A DNA stretch of 64,000 nucleotides from Bradyrhizobium yuanmingense (GTDB lineage Bacteria > Pseudomonadota > Alphaproteobacteria > Rhizobiales > Xanthobacteraceae): the NCBI RefSeq assembly GCF_900094575.1, contig NZ_FMAE01000008.1:62001-126000 (forward strand), given 5' to 3'. Both the position numbers and the translations under genes were made by a program. The notes beneath the pieces were generated by a model. That model did not search any database. It saw only the letters and a list, made by a program, of their open reading frames with translations, and was not told the origin of the DNA. Position 1 is the stretch's first letter. Each line of letters opens with the position of its first letter. This document shows, piece after piece, positions 45,069 through 53,175 of the stretch.

Positions 45069-45611
45069 TCAGTAGACGAGCGTCGCGCCGGTCGGCTTGT
45101 CGAGCGCTTCGGCCAGCGAGCGATATTCCGAGCTGCCGGTGCCGGCGAGCGAGGCGATCTTGTCGAGGTGGTATTGCGCCTGCTCGCGGTTGCCCTGCTC
45201 GAGCTGCCAGAGGCCGTAATATTGCCAGGTGCGGACGTGGTTCGGATCGTCCTTCAGCGCCAGCTCATAATAGGCCTTCGACGACTGGTAGTCGCCGAGC
45301 TTGCGATAGGAGTAGCCGATCAGGTTGGCGACGTCCGCGACGTCGTTGCGCTTGAGCGACTTCAGCTGGTCGATCGCGCCCCTGTAATCGTGCTTGTCGT
45401 AGATCGCGGCGTAGGCGGTGCGGTAGGCCGCGAGGAATTTGGGGTCGCTGACGGAAGAGCTCTTCTTCTTGCCCTTCTTGGTCGAGGTGTCCGATTTCGG
45501 CGGCGACGAAGGGTCGTCGCCGGCGGCGGCATACGCGCTGGACAGCACCGGCGCGGCCGCCAGTGTCATAGCGACGAGTCCCGGCACAACGAGCATTGAG
45601 AGTTTGCGCAT
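45069..45611 (-). CDS. Secreted tetratricopeptide repeat protein
   Basis: A 180-residue protein with a signal peptide (GLVAMTLAAAPVLSSAYA), then a Lys/Ser-rich linker. About three TPR units follow (AAYAAIYDKHDYRGAIDQLKSL; LIGYSYRKLGDYQSSKAYYELAL; WQYYGLWQLEQGNREQAQYHL). Likely a periplasmic scaffold protein. It is a single gene with its own terminator. Confidence 0.88.
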   Translation of the reverse strand: MRKLSMLVVPGLVAMTLAAAPVLSSAYAAAGDDPSSPPKSDTSTKKGKKKSSSVSDPKFLAAYRTAYAAIYDKHDYRGAIDQLKSLKRNDVADVANLIGYSYRKLGDYQSSKAYYELALKDDPNHVRTWQYYGLWQLEQGNREQAQYHLDKIASLAGTGSSEYRSLAEALDKPTGATLVY

Positions 45612-45859
45612 CTAAGTTCTCCGGTATGGAACGTGGCGATCCTACACGATTGCCCGAAGACCGGAACACCTCTCGGGCAAAAACATTCCCGCGTCGCACG
45701 ATCTATTCGCCCGGCCGTGGATGACAAACGTGTCATCGAGATGAACGGAAGCCTGCAAGGGGCTTCAGATTGGGTTCAGTGCACCCCGCTTATGTTCCTT
45801 CCCACGATCGATGGGGGCGAGAGGGCGCCGCCTGATGATCCTTCCAAGAGGAGACCACC

Positions 45860-46252
45860 ATGTTGAAGACCATTTCTGCAGCCTTGCTCGCAACCTCCGT
45901 GATCGCAGCCCCGGCGTTCGCCGCCGAGGCCGGCAAGACCACCACAGCCGCGCCGGTGATCAAGGCCGACCAGAGCCAGACCAAGGCGGCGACCACTGCC
46001 GCAAAACCGGAAGCCGGCGTCAAGGCCGACGCCAAGACGGACGTGAAGACGACGGACGCGAAGGCTTCCGATGTCAAGACGGACGCCAAGGTGGATGGCA
46101 AGAAGGCAATGGACGCCAATGCCGCGGTCACCACCGACCAGCACAAGAGCGTGAGCAAGCATCGCCATCACGACAAGCAGGTCACGGCCAAGGAGTCGCA
46201 GAAGGCGCAGCCGGATGTGACCAAGCCCGCGACGTCTGACAAGCGCAACTGA
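45860..46252 (+). CDS. Secreted low-complexity Lys/Ala/Thr/Asp protein
   Basis: A 130-residue protein with a signal peptide (TISAALLATSVIAAPAFA). The mature part is highly charged and repetitive (KADAKTDVKTTDAKASDVKT), with a His-rich patch (KHRHHDK). Probably disordered and periplasmic. The start has an SD (ccaagaggagacc). Function unknown. Confidence 0.75.
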   Translation: MLKTISAALLATSVIAAPAFAAEAGKTTTAAPVIKADQSQTKAATTAAKPEAGVKADAKTDVKTTDAKASDVKTDAKVDGKKAMDANAAVTTDQHKSVSKHRHHDKQVTAKESQKAQPDVTKPATSDKRN

Positions 46253-46260
46253 CGACTGAT

Positions 46261-46301
46261 CGCGCGCGGCGGCATCCTGGCATTGCCCGCCGCCGCGCGC
46301 G
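46261..46301 (+). terminator. Stem-loop after the low-complexity gene
   Basis: A perfect 12-bp GC stem (cgcgcgcggcgg) with a 17-nt loop lies 8 bp past the stop codon. No U-tract follows. Confidence 0.5.
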
Positions 46302-46454
46302 GACGTCAGGCCTGGCCCGTTGCCACGCCTCGGGCGGAAGCCCGAGATGTCGGCGGCTGGCCGGTGCGCTGTTTGCGCCGCTGCAAGCGAATTCCCTTCA
46401 TCCCGGCTTGGGGCTAGAACGTCTCCTGATCTGTTCGAGCGGAGAGCGGGGCCT

Positions 46455-46877
46455 GTGGGGCGATTGGCGAGATGTGCGGTGATCCTGGCGTTGCCGCTGG
46501 CGCTTGCGGCATGTTTCGGCAGCGACAGTGACCGTCCGACTTTCTTGGGCGGGACCCAGGCCGGCGGGCCGCAGCCGTTTCCCGACAATTTCCGGAACGA
46601 CACGGTGGCGTTGATGCGGGCCTACCTCAACAATCCGGTCGGCGTGCGCAATGCCGCCATGGCCGAGCCGGTGCAGCGCGAGGTCGGCGGTCGGCAGTTC
46701 TATGTGAGCTGCCTGCACTTCACCCCGCGCGAGACGGATGGGAGCTACAAGGGCATGCGCGAGCGGGCCGTGATCTTCGTCAACGGCCGGGCGGACCGCG
46801 TGGTCGACCAGACCAGCGATCTCTGCGCCGGTGCGGTTTACGCACCGTTTCCGGAACTGGAAAAGATGACGCGGTAG
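46455..46877 (+). CDS. Small lipoprotein
   Basis: A 140-residue protein from a GTG start. The lipoprotein signal is VILALPLALAAC, with lipobox LAAC at about residues 17-20. The mature domain has RQFYVSCLHFTPR and DLCAGAVYAPFPELE, leaving two further Cys for a disulfide. Probably outer- or inner-membrane attached. Codons upstream to 46320 are open but not conserved-looking. Confidence 0.8.
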   Translation: MGRLARCAVILALPLALAACFGSDSDRPTFLGGTQAGGPQPFPDNFRNDTVALMRAYLNNPVGVRNAAMAEPVQREVGGRQFYVSCLHFTPRETDGSYKGMRERAVIFVNGRADRVVDQTSDLCAGAVYAPFPELEKMTR

Positions 46878-47139
46878 CGCAAAGGCAGCGTTTATTCGCC
46901 CGGTGTTAGACAGAAGGAGCCGGAGCCGCTGGATCACATTTCGGCGAGCTTTGAACGGGGTGGTTTCGTCTTGCGACAAATCGTGGCGGCGGCCTTGCGC
47001 AGCCGAATTGACGGAACAAATTCGTGTTGTTGCCACGCCGTCACAGTCACGAACGATCAACGTTCCGGCATTGCCGCGAAGCAACCCAATTCACGCCACG
47101 TTGTTTCCCGAGTGTCGTAATGAAAGAACGGGGATGATC

Positions 47140-47844
47140 ATGAAGTCGATCTTGCTGGGTGCAGCAGCTCTGCTGGCGCTGGTTGCGCCGGCCGTAGCGG
47201 CCGACATGCAGCCGCGCGCCTATACCAAGGCTCCGGTCACGCCGCCGCAGGTGATCTATAACTGGACCGGTTTCTATATCGGTGGCCATCTCGGCGGCGC
47301 GTTTGCCGGCGACAACAGCTTCCAGTCGAGCGACGCGCGTTTCCTGGGCGGCGTGCAGGGCGGCTTCGACTACCAGTTCGCGCCCAACTGGGTGGTGGGT
47401 ATCGAGGCCCAGTATTCCTGGCTGCCGACCAACAACAATGGCGCCATCTTCCCGCTGGGCACGCAGGTGACATCCAACACCGACCAGATCGGGTCGGTGA
47501 CCGGTCGCATCGGTTACACCTGGGGACCGACGCTGCTTTACGCCAAGGGCGGTTATGCCTGGCGGAATAACGGCCTTGGCGTGAACATCGCCGGGGTGCC
47601 GCAGGCCTTCACCACCACCGGCAACAACAAGGACGGCTATACGGTCGGCGCCGGCCTCGAATACATGTTCGCGCCGAACTGGTCGGCCAAGGCCGAGTAT
47701 CAATATTACAATTTCGGCAGCACGACCTTCACCTCCGGCCCGGCTGACATCGTCGGCGTTCGTGGCCGGGAGGACGAGCATACCGTCAAGGCCGGGGTGA
47801 ACTATCGCTTCGGCTGGGGCGGCCCGGCCGCCTCGCGGTACTGA
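47140..47844 (+). CDS. Outer membrane beta-barrel protein (Omp25/Omp31-like porin family)
   Basis: About 234 residues. A signal peptide (SILLGAAALLALVAPAVAA) is followed by YNWTGFYIGGHLGGAF, the hallmark of rhizobial Omp25/31-like barrels. Alternating beta strands follow to a C-terminal aromatic end (VNYRFGWGG...RY). It inserts in the outer membrane as an 8-stranded barrel. The start is 47140 or 47134. An intrinsic terminator follows. Confidence 0.92.
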   Translation: MKSILLGAAALLALVAPAVAADMQPRAYTKAPVTPPQVIYNWTGFYIGGHLGGAFAGDNSFQSSDARFLGGVQGGFDYQFAPNWVVGIEAQYSWLPTNNNGAIFPLGTQVTSNTDQIGSVTGRIGYTWGPTLLYAKGGYAWRNNGLGVNIAGVPQAFTTTGNNKDGYTVGAGLEYMFAPNWSAKAEYQYYNFGSTTFTSGPADIVGVRGREDEHTVKAGVNYRFGWGGPAASRY

Positions 47845-47866
47845 CGGTCAGCGCCGACCCAAGATC

Positions 47867-47896
47867 TGAAGATCGAAGACCTGAAGATCCAAGACC
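47867..47896. repeat. Two tandem 15-bp repeats after the porin gene
   Basis: The unit tgaagatc(g/c)aagacc occurs twice with one mismatch, directly before the terminator. Confidence 0.6.
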
Positions 47897-47900
47897 TGAC

Positions 47901-47927
47901 AAAGGCCGGCTCCGCCGGCCTTTCGTT
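47901..47927 (+). terminator. Intrinsic terminator of the porin gene
   Basis: A perfect 10-bp stem (aaaggccggc) with a TCC loop is followed by a short T-rich stretch, 57 bp past the stop codon. Confidence 0.8.
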
Positions 47928-48127
47928 TGCCGGCCTGCCGCCTCCGGCGCCTGCTTTCTTTGCATTCCGTGAACCATTTGGCGCGTCATTTGCTTGCAAA
48001 CGATGCTGGCGCGCCTTCTCCCGCGCGTCATGGGGCTGGCGTAAAGCAAAAATAATTTTTGCGGTTTACGGAACTCGCGCTCCGGAACGCGTTATATGAC
48101 AATTACCGGGCAGGTGGGACGACGGAC

Positions 48128-48370
48128 ATGCGTATCTTGGTGTCGGCAGTGGTGCTCTCGTTCTTCGGCTGCCTGCCGTGCTCTGCACAGACAATCCTCA
48201 GATCCGAGCCTCTGATGTTGGCACCGTACGAAGTTGCCTTCGTCAAGGACGCTTCATGTCCGTCGGGCAAGGTCATGAAGGTCACCGGCGCCATCCGCGG
48301 GCTGCACCGCCGCAAGGCCTGCGTGACTATGCCGGGCGAGCAAGCCTCGCTTGTGGCGGCCACCCCCTGA
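48128..48370 (+). CDS. Small secreted protein (DUF6719-like)
   Basis: An 80-residue protein with a signal peptide (VSAVVLSFFGCLPCSA). The mature part has the pattern L-x-P-x-E-V-x-F-V-x-D-x-(S/T)-C-P-x-G-K and ends with a second Cys (KACVTMP). This fits what I recall of DUF6719. The start at 48128 places the signal peptide first. Confidence 0.7.
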   Translation: MRILVSAVVLSFFGCLPCSAQTILRSEPLMLAPYEVAFVKDASCPSGKVMKVTGAIRGLHRRKACVTMPGEQASLVAATP

Positions 48371-48397
48371 GCTTTCGCTCCGGCTCCGTGCCGGAAC

Positions 48398-48652
48398 TCA
48401 GGAATTCAGCTCGAGCTCCATTCTGGACTGCCGATCGGCCTCCGCCTTGTTCTTGGCGGGGTCCTCGCCTTGAGCCGCCTGGCACGGCTCGATCTTGTAA
48501 TCATTGTCGAGCACCCGGCGCGGTCCCGGCCGCTCGTCGTCCGCCGTCACGTCCACGACGAGACCACTCCGCTCAGCGAGCTTCCAGACGTCGGCCTCGC
48601 TCGGATAGGCCTTGCTGATTTGGGCGTCATTGCAGAAGAGGGCGTAGGGCAT
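48398..48652 (-). CDS. Small hypothetical protein
   Basis: An 84-residue soluble protein beginning MPYALFCNDAQISKAYPSE, with a polar C-terminus. An SD-like tggag precedes the start. Coding-type codon bias; function unknown. Confidence 0.7.
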   Translation of the reverse strand: MPYALFCNDAQISKAYPSEADVWKLAERSGLVVDVTADDERPGPRRVLDNDYKIEPCQAAQGEDPAKNKAEADRQSRMELELNS

Positions 48653-48964
48653 GCATCCCGACTCCAGGAATGCCCGTTAACGAGCTTACGGGGGAGGGGT
48701 TCCGGCCACCGCCCGATCACGCGCCCGTGATCGTCGCGGACGGCCCTTGAGTCCCTTAACGAGTCCTGAATCCCGGAAAAAAGAATCCCTGGGACTCGTC
48801 GGCCGGAATCAGCGGATGTTTTCCGCCATGACGAGCGACCTGAACACATCCTGCGGGCACATGCTCCTGCCGCTCACGCTGGCGCTGCTCGGCGCCTGCG
48901 CGGCCAATCTCTGGCTGGTCTGGTCGTGGTTGTAGGGGCCTGGCTGTAGACCCCTGGCCGGGCC
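48653..48964. other. Sparse region with one possible mini-protein
   Basis: Only the reading frame at 48828-48935 looks plausible. No repeats or terminators are clear. Confidence 0.35.
48828..48935 (+). CDS. Possible 35-residue membrane mini-protein
   Basis: The frame starting MTSDLNTSCGHMLLPL has one membrane helix (LLPLTLALLGACAANLWLVW). No SD is obvious. It may be chance. Confidence 0.35.
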   Translation: MTSDLNTSCGHMLLPLTLALLGACAANLWLVWSWL

Positions 48965-49336
48965 CTATTTTTCGGCCGGTGGACTGGAGGCGTCGAGGAT
49001 GGCGGCACGCAATTTGGTCAGGGTTGCCACACAATATTCCTCACGTTCGCGCTCGAAGCGCTCCTGGTGCTTGCGGAAATTGGCGATGCGGGCCTGCATC
49101 TCGGCGCGGAAATCGCCGCTCGTCCGCGGCGGCAGAGGCGCGGGCCGCGGCGCAAGGGGGGCTTGCGGCGGTTCGATCTCGACGGTGACCGCCTGCATGG
49201 TGACGATCTCCATCGCGACGGCCGGGCCAGATGCGGGCGCCTCCGGCTGAAGAACGTCATCCTTCCTGCCGGTCACCGACTGGACGAAAGCCAGCGTCTG
49301 CGCGATCAGTGCGTCGCGCTCCCTGATCCATTTCAT
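48965..49336 (-). CDS. Small hypothetical coiled-coil protein
   Basis: A 123-residue protein beginning MKWIRERDALIAQTLAFVQ. A Pro/Ala-rich middle is followed by a charged helix (MQARIANFRKHQERFEREREEY), probably a coiled coil. The ATG at 49336 is chosen over 49366. Function unknown. Confidence 0.72.
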   Translation of the reverse strand: MKWIRERDALIAQTLAFVQSVTGRKDDVLQPEAPASGPAVAMEIVTMQAVTVEIEPPQAPLAPRPAPLPPRTSGDFRAEMQARIANFRKHQERFEREREEYCVATLTKLRAAILDASSPPAEK

Positions 49337-49435
49337 GATCCACCTCAGCCGCGCGTATTCCAGCAAAGCGGCTGCTTCGAATCAAGGCTGTTTGCAAGGG
49401 TTGCATATTTTTCCCGGTAGCCCGACACTGGGCAG

Positions 49436-49600
49436 ATGGATGCATCGAAAGAAAGACCGAACGAGGCGGAGGGCCTGAGGCTCATCCGCGCGTTCCTGAC
49501 GCTGCCGCCCGACAAGCGGGCGGAGGTGATCGCGTTTGTCGAGGAATTGGCGCGTGTCCACGGCCGACCCGAGGAGGGCGCCAAGGCCTCGCCGAGGTAA
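49436..49600 (+). CDS. 54-residue hypothetical protein
   Basis: The frame begins MDASKERPNEAEGLRLIRAF. It has an amphipathic helix pair (LTLPPDKRAEVIAFVEEL) like the C-terminal part of many small rhizobial regulators. GC3 bias is coding-like. It is divergent from the coiled-coil gene. No certain SD. Confidence 0.55.
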   Translation: MDASKERPNEAEGLRLIRAFLTLPPDKRAEVIAFVEELARVHGRPEEGAKASPR

Positions 49601-49623
49601 GCAAGACCTCGTCGAGGTAATCG

Positions 49624-49827
49624 CTACCGCTCGCGCGGATTGACGTTGGGCTCGAACGGCGCGCCGACCACCCGAACCGGGATCTGAGCTGGCGTGCGCG
49701 GAGTGGGCTCGATCACGGCCCTATCGGCGACCAGCTTATCGGGCGTCCGTACAGGCGCCGGCTCGAACAGCGCCAACATCCCGGCCACGGCGATACAGCA
49801 CAGCGTCACCGTCGCCAGCAGAATCAT
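49624..49827 (-). CDS. Small single-pass membrane protein
   Basis: A 67-residue protein with an N-terminal helix (MILLATVTLCCIAVAGMLAL) and a Pro-rich periplasmic tail. The ATG at 49827 follows gggaagaaa; a start at 49854 adds nine residues. Confidence 0.68.
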   Translation of the reverse strand: MILLATVTLCCIAVAGMLALFEPAPVRTPDKLVADRAVIEPTPRTPAQIPVRVVGAPFEPNVNPRER

Positions 49828-49932
49828 GTTTCGGTTTTCTTCCCGGATCCGCATGCGCTGACAACGGCTGGCGCCGGAGCCGGTTCCGGGCCGGCGATTT
49901 TCGATGCGAAAACGGGGGGCTTTAGATCGCGC

Positions 49933-50046
49933 CTAGTGCGACAGCACCAAGCCGAGCGCGAGCACGAACAGCATGGCCGTCGCGACGACGGCCGTAAGCG
50001 CGCCGGCGACGATCTTGGCCTTCTCTTTGGGAGTGGTGGAGCGCAT
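49933..50046 (-). CDS. 37-residue membrane mini-protein
   Basis: The frame opens MRSTTPKEKAKIVAGALTAV. One helix (AVVATAMLFVLALGLVL) follows a basic N-terminus, giving Nin-Cout topology. It ends at TAG. Likely real by composition, but short. Confidence 0.5.
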   Translation of the reverse strand: MRSTTPKEKAKIVAGALTAVVATAMLFVLALGLVLSH

Positions 50047-50147
50047 GGTCTCGACGAGACGAATGACGTGCGTAGGTTCGCTGCCAGGGAATTTCGAACA
50101 GTTCGGCCGGATTGTATAGTGTACCCGCGCCGCAAAAGGCTCGCCCA

Positions 50148-50867
50148 ATGACCGCCGATCGTCCCCCCGTGCTTGCGCACGAACGCTTCGTTGCCGACCG
50201 TGACAATTTCTCAGGGCTGGATCTCGCCGCGCGGTTCGCGCGGATTGAGCGGACCAACCTCTGGGGCGCAACCACTTCGGTGTCCGGCCTCGGCTCGGAG
50301 GATGTCGCCACAGCCGCGATCCAGGAGGCGCTGCCTCCATTGCTGCTACGGCTCGGCGTGCGCTCGCTGCTCGATGCGCCCTGCGGCGATGCAGGTTGGA
50401 TCGGCCGGCTCGAGCTCGATATCGATTACACCGGCATCGACATCGTACCGTCGCTGATCGATGCAAACCGCCGGCGTGTCGCAGCTGACGGTTCGTCCGG
50501 TCGGTTTCTCGTTGCTGACATCACGCGCGATGAGCTGCCGCACGCCGACGTCATTCTCTGCCGGGATTGCCTGGTGCATCTGAGCTTTGCGAACATCTAT
50601 CGCGCGCTCGCGCAACTTCGGATGAGCGGCGCGCGCTTCCTGCTCGTCACGACCTTTCCGGAGTGGGACGACAATCACGATTGCGAGGATGGCGACTGGC
50701 GCGCGCTCAACATGGAGAAAGCGCCGTTCGGCTGGCCGGCACCGCAGGCAGTGATCGACGAGCGTTGCGAGGAGGGCGGTGGCGGCTGGCGCGACAAGAG
50801 CCTCGGGCTCTGGCGGCTGGATGAGCTGCCGGAGAATAGCTTCGCGTCAGAAGCTGGTGCCGGCTGA
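50148..50867 (+). CDS. Class I SAM-dependent methyltransferase
   Basis: A 239-residue protein. The SAM motif is LLDAPCGDAGWIG, with acidic DIDYTGIDIV and a later DVILCRDCLVHLSF. The substrate is not identifiable. Its last codons and stop overlap the 3' end of the tRNA-Thr gene on the other strand (50858-50867 shared). Confidence 0.85.
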   Translation: MTADRPPVLAHERFVADRDNFSGLDLAARFARIERTNLWGATTSVSGLGSEDVATAAIQEALPPLLLRLGVRSLLDAPCGDAGWIGRLELDIDYTGIDIVPSLIDANRRRVAADGSSGRFLVADITRDELPHADVILCRDCLVHLSFANIYRALAQLRMSGARFLLVTTFPEWDDNHDCEDGDWRALNMEKAPFGWPAPQAVIDERCEEGGGGWRDKSLGLWRLDELPENSFASEAGAG

Positions 50868-50929
50868 GGGGATTGAACCCCCGACCTTCGGTTTACAAAA
50901 CCGCTGCTCTACCGCTGAGCTAAGCCGGC
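50855..50929 (-). tRNA. tRNA-Thr(UGU)
   Basis: Cloverleaf: acceptor GCCGGCU/AGCCGGC, D-stem GCUC/GAGC, anticodon loop UUUGUAA with anticodon UGU, T-loop UUCAAUC, and encoded CCA. The tRNA reads Thr ACA codons. Confidence 0.96.
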
Positions 50930-51050
50930 GATGCCTCAAGAGGCAGGGCAGAGCTCGGCTCGCGCCGGGCCCCGTCTACCCGTGCGCGCCGCAATACCAG
51001 ACTTGATCGGAAAGTGCCAGAACCGGGAGGTCGTCGTCGCAGGACGTGAA

Positions 51051-51075
51051 TCGGGCGGCCGCGCGGGCCGCCCGA
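51051..51075 (-). terminator. Stem-loop after the secreted protein gene
   Basis: A 10-bp stem (tcgggcggcc/ggccgcccga) with a 5-nt loop lies 26 bp past the stop codon. The U-tract is weak. Confidence 0.55.
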
Positions 51076-51100
51076 TGTGTCGCGTTCGGCTCAAGCCGGC

Positions 51101-51595
51101 TTACTGGCAGAGCTGCCGGCGGCCGTCTGCGCCCTTGAAGTACGTGCCGGGCGTACAGACGAAGCCGTTGCGCTGGGCATAGGTGCGCCTGTCCCAGCTA
51201 CGATTGTCCCAGCCGCGGTCCCACGAATTGTCATAGGCGTAGGAATTGTCCCAACCTCGGAATGGGGCGGTGGCAATCGCGCCGGCGGTGCCGATCGCGG
51301 CGCCCGCGACGCCGGCCGCCGTCCCGACAGCGCCCGCCGCAACGTCGGTCGGCCAGAAGCCAGTGGGGCTTCTGTTCCAGTCGTTATTCCAGTCGCGGTT
51401 GGTCTGGCGATAGGCCGCGCGGCGGTGGCGGTAGCCGCTCTCGGTGGTGGCCTGTCCCGGTCCGAAGGTCTGGCAATTGCCGTTCGGGAATTGCGCCGAG
51501 CAGCGGCCCTGATTGGTGACGACGGTCTGCGCCATGGCAGAGCCTGCCAGCATGGTCGCTGCGATCGCCGTGGCCCCGAGAAGCTTGATGGTCAT
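51101..51595 (-). CDS. Secreted Trp/Asn/Asp-rich protein with glycine zipper
   Basis: A 164-residue protein with a signal peptide (ATAIAATMLAGSAMA). A Gly/Ala segment (VAAGAVGTAAGVAGAAIGTAGA) resembles a glycine-zipper membrane helix. It is followed by W-D-N repeats (YDNSWDRGWDNRSWDRR). Probably cell-envelope associated. Family not recognised. Confidence 0.8.
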   Translation of the reverse strand: MTIKLLGATAIAATMLAGSAMAQTVVTNQGRCSAQFPNGNCQTFGPGQATTESGYRHRRAAYRQTNRDWNNDWNRSPTGFWPTDVAAGAVGTAAGVAGAAIGTAGAIATAPFRGWDNSYAYDNSWDRGWDNRSWDRRTYAQRNGFVCTPGTYFKGADGRRQLCQ

Positions 51596-51876
51596 GGTTG
51601 TTCGCTCCCATTTTGTTGACAGGAGCTAAACGCCGACGGCGCAGGACGTTCCGATGCAACCTTGGGATTTTTCGGATGCGAGCCGTCAAACCGATGTGAG
51701 CAGTACGCTGTTCCAGCCGCGCGGTTCCGCGCCGTTAACGCTTCACTACCTCGCCGTGCAACATTTGAGCGGCGCGCAATCCTTGCACGTTAGGCTTACC
51801 GGAATTTGGTGAGCAGGCCTTAACTCTCTCTGCGTCGCGATCGGATAGGTTGCGCCCGGATAACCGGGGTCTCCTC

Positions 51877-52359
51877 ATGCGTGCCGTGGCGCTCGCCGCC
51901 TTTCTGATCGGACTGCCTGCAACCGCGTTTGCAGCCGGCTTCGAGATCGTCGTTCCCGGCCGTCCCGGCGTGCCTGTCATCATCAACAACATCGATGCGT
52001 CCTATGCCGTCGTCGAGGGCACCTGGGGCCTCGGCAAGGGCCAGCAGGTGCAGCCCACGATCTATGGCGGACGCTATATCGCCGAGCGGCAGCCCGACAA
52101 CGTCGGCCATTATTATCCGACGCTGGGCCTGCGGCCAGGCTACGGCCGGCTCGAGGTCGAGCCGCCGGCGAACCGCAAATTGCCCCAGCCCGCCGAGAGC
52201 TACCACCAGAGCTGGGATGCCTCGTCCGCGCCGCTGCCGGCGCAGATGGATCCGCCCGTCGATCCGCCGCCGGTGATCTACGCGCCCGAGATCAACGACC
52301 GTCCTCGGCCCCCGCGGCCGCGGCCGCGCACAGAGATACCCGGCAGGCCGCCGGGTTGA
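51877..52359 (+). CDS. Secreted proline-rich protein
   Basis: A 160-residue protein with a signal peptide (AVALAAFLIGLPATAFA). The ~90-residue mature domain contains VVPGRPGVPVIINNIDASYAV and a Pro-rich tail (PPVDPPPVIYAPEIND). Single upstream ATG at 51850 is less likely. The GY-rich gene follows after 41 bp, so an operon is possible. Confidence 0.75.
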   Translation: MRAVALAAFLIGLPATAFAAGFEIVVPGRPGVPVIINNIDASYAVVEGTWGLGKGQQVQPTIYGGRYIAERQPDNVGHYYPTLGLRPGYGRLEVEPPANRKLPQPAESYHQSWDASSAPLPAQMDPPVDPPPVIYAPEINDRPRPPRPRPRTEIPGRPPG

Positions 52360-52400
52360 GAAACGTGAAAACCAAAAACGGAAATCAACAGGAGAGAGTA

Positions 52401-52913
52401 ATGCGTCAGATGATTTCGGGACTGGTCGCGGCAACTGCCGTGATGTTCGCCGCCACCGCGCCGGCCGCGGCCTGCGGCTTCAGCACGTGCGCGCCGGTGG
52501 CACCGGTCTATAGCGGCTGCAACACCGGATGCGGCGGATACGGGTATGGCTACGGCTACGGCTACGGCGCCTATGAGCGTCTCGCCGAGCCGACCACGCA
52601 GTATTACTACGTCAACCAGGGGCCGACCTATACCGGCCCGGGCGCCTTCGCGCCGTATCCGACCTACCGCGAGGACGCGGTCGTCGCGCCCGCCAATTAC
52701 GGCTATGGCTATGGCTATCGTGCCGCTGCGGTCGCACCGCCGGCCGCTTATCCCTATCGCCGCCCGTACTTCCGTCCCTATCGCTACGGCTACGGCCCGC
52801 GCTACGGCTATCTGCCGCGCGTGCACTACGGCCATGCTCACCGTTACGGCTACGCCCACCGCCATGCACCGCGCTATTATGGCGGTCACCGCGTGCTGCG
52901 CCGCTATTACTGA
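52401..52913 (+). CDS. Secreted Gly/Tyr-rich repeat protein
   Basis: A 170-residue protein with a signal peptide (LVAATAVMFAATAPAAA). The mature part has a CGF-C-C-C segment, (GY)n runs and a C-terminus rich in Tyr, Arg and His (RPYRYGYGPRYGYLPR). Composition suggests a surface or periplasmic structural protein. Strong SD (caggagagag). Terminator follows. Confidence 0.78.
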   Translation: MRQMISGLVAATAVMFAATAPAAACGFSTCAPVAPVYSGCNTGCGGYGYGYGYGYGAYERLAEPTTQYYYVNQGPTYTGPGAFAPYPTYREDAVVAPANYGYGYGYRAAAVAPPAAYPYRRPYFRPYRYGYGPRYGYLPRVHYGHAHRYGYAHRHAPRYYGGHRVLRRYY

Positions 52914-52939
52914 TCTCTGATCGGTTGAGATTTGCGAAG

Positions 52940-52970
52940 CGCCCGTTCGCGTGATGCGGACGGGCGTTTT
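52940..52970 (+). terminator. Intrinsic terminator of the Gly/Tyr-rich gene
   Basis: Stem cgcccgttcgc/gcggacgggcg (one wobble) with a 5-nt loop is followed by tttt. Confidence 0.85.
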
Positions 52971-53047
52971 GCTTTCTCTTCAAAACAACCCCATGCACAG
53001 TAGCCGGGAACAGTGAAATCAAGGACTTGAAGCGCAATGTGCCCGAG

Positions 53048-53066
53048 ATGAGCGAGCATCGCTCAT
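53048..53066. repeat. Short palindrome in the gap before rlmB
   Basis: An 8-bp inverted repeat (atgagcga/tcgctcat) has a 3-nt loop. It lies about 110 bp past the rlmB end. Role unknown. Confidence 0.3.
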
Positions 53067-53175
53067 TAGCTCATTGTTCGAACTCCAAATTTCGGAAAAA
53101 CAGAGACTTCGATTGATCCGTCGGGCAAAACAGGCGTAGTCTAGCATCGTCCGGATATGCGCGGCGCCTATAGCG

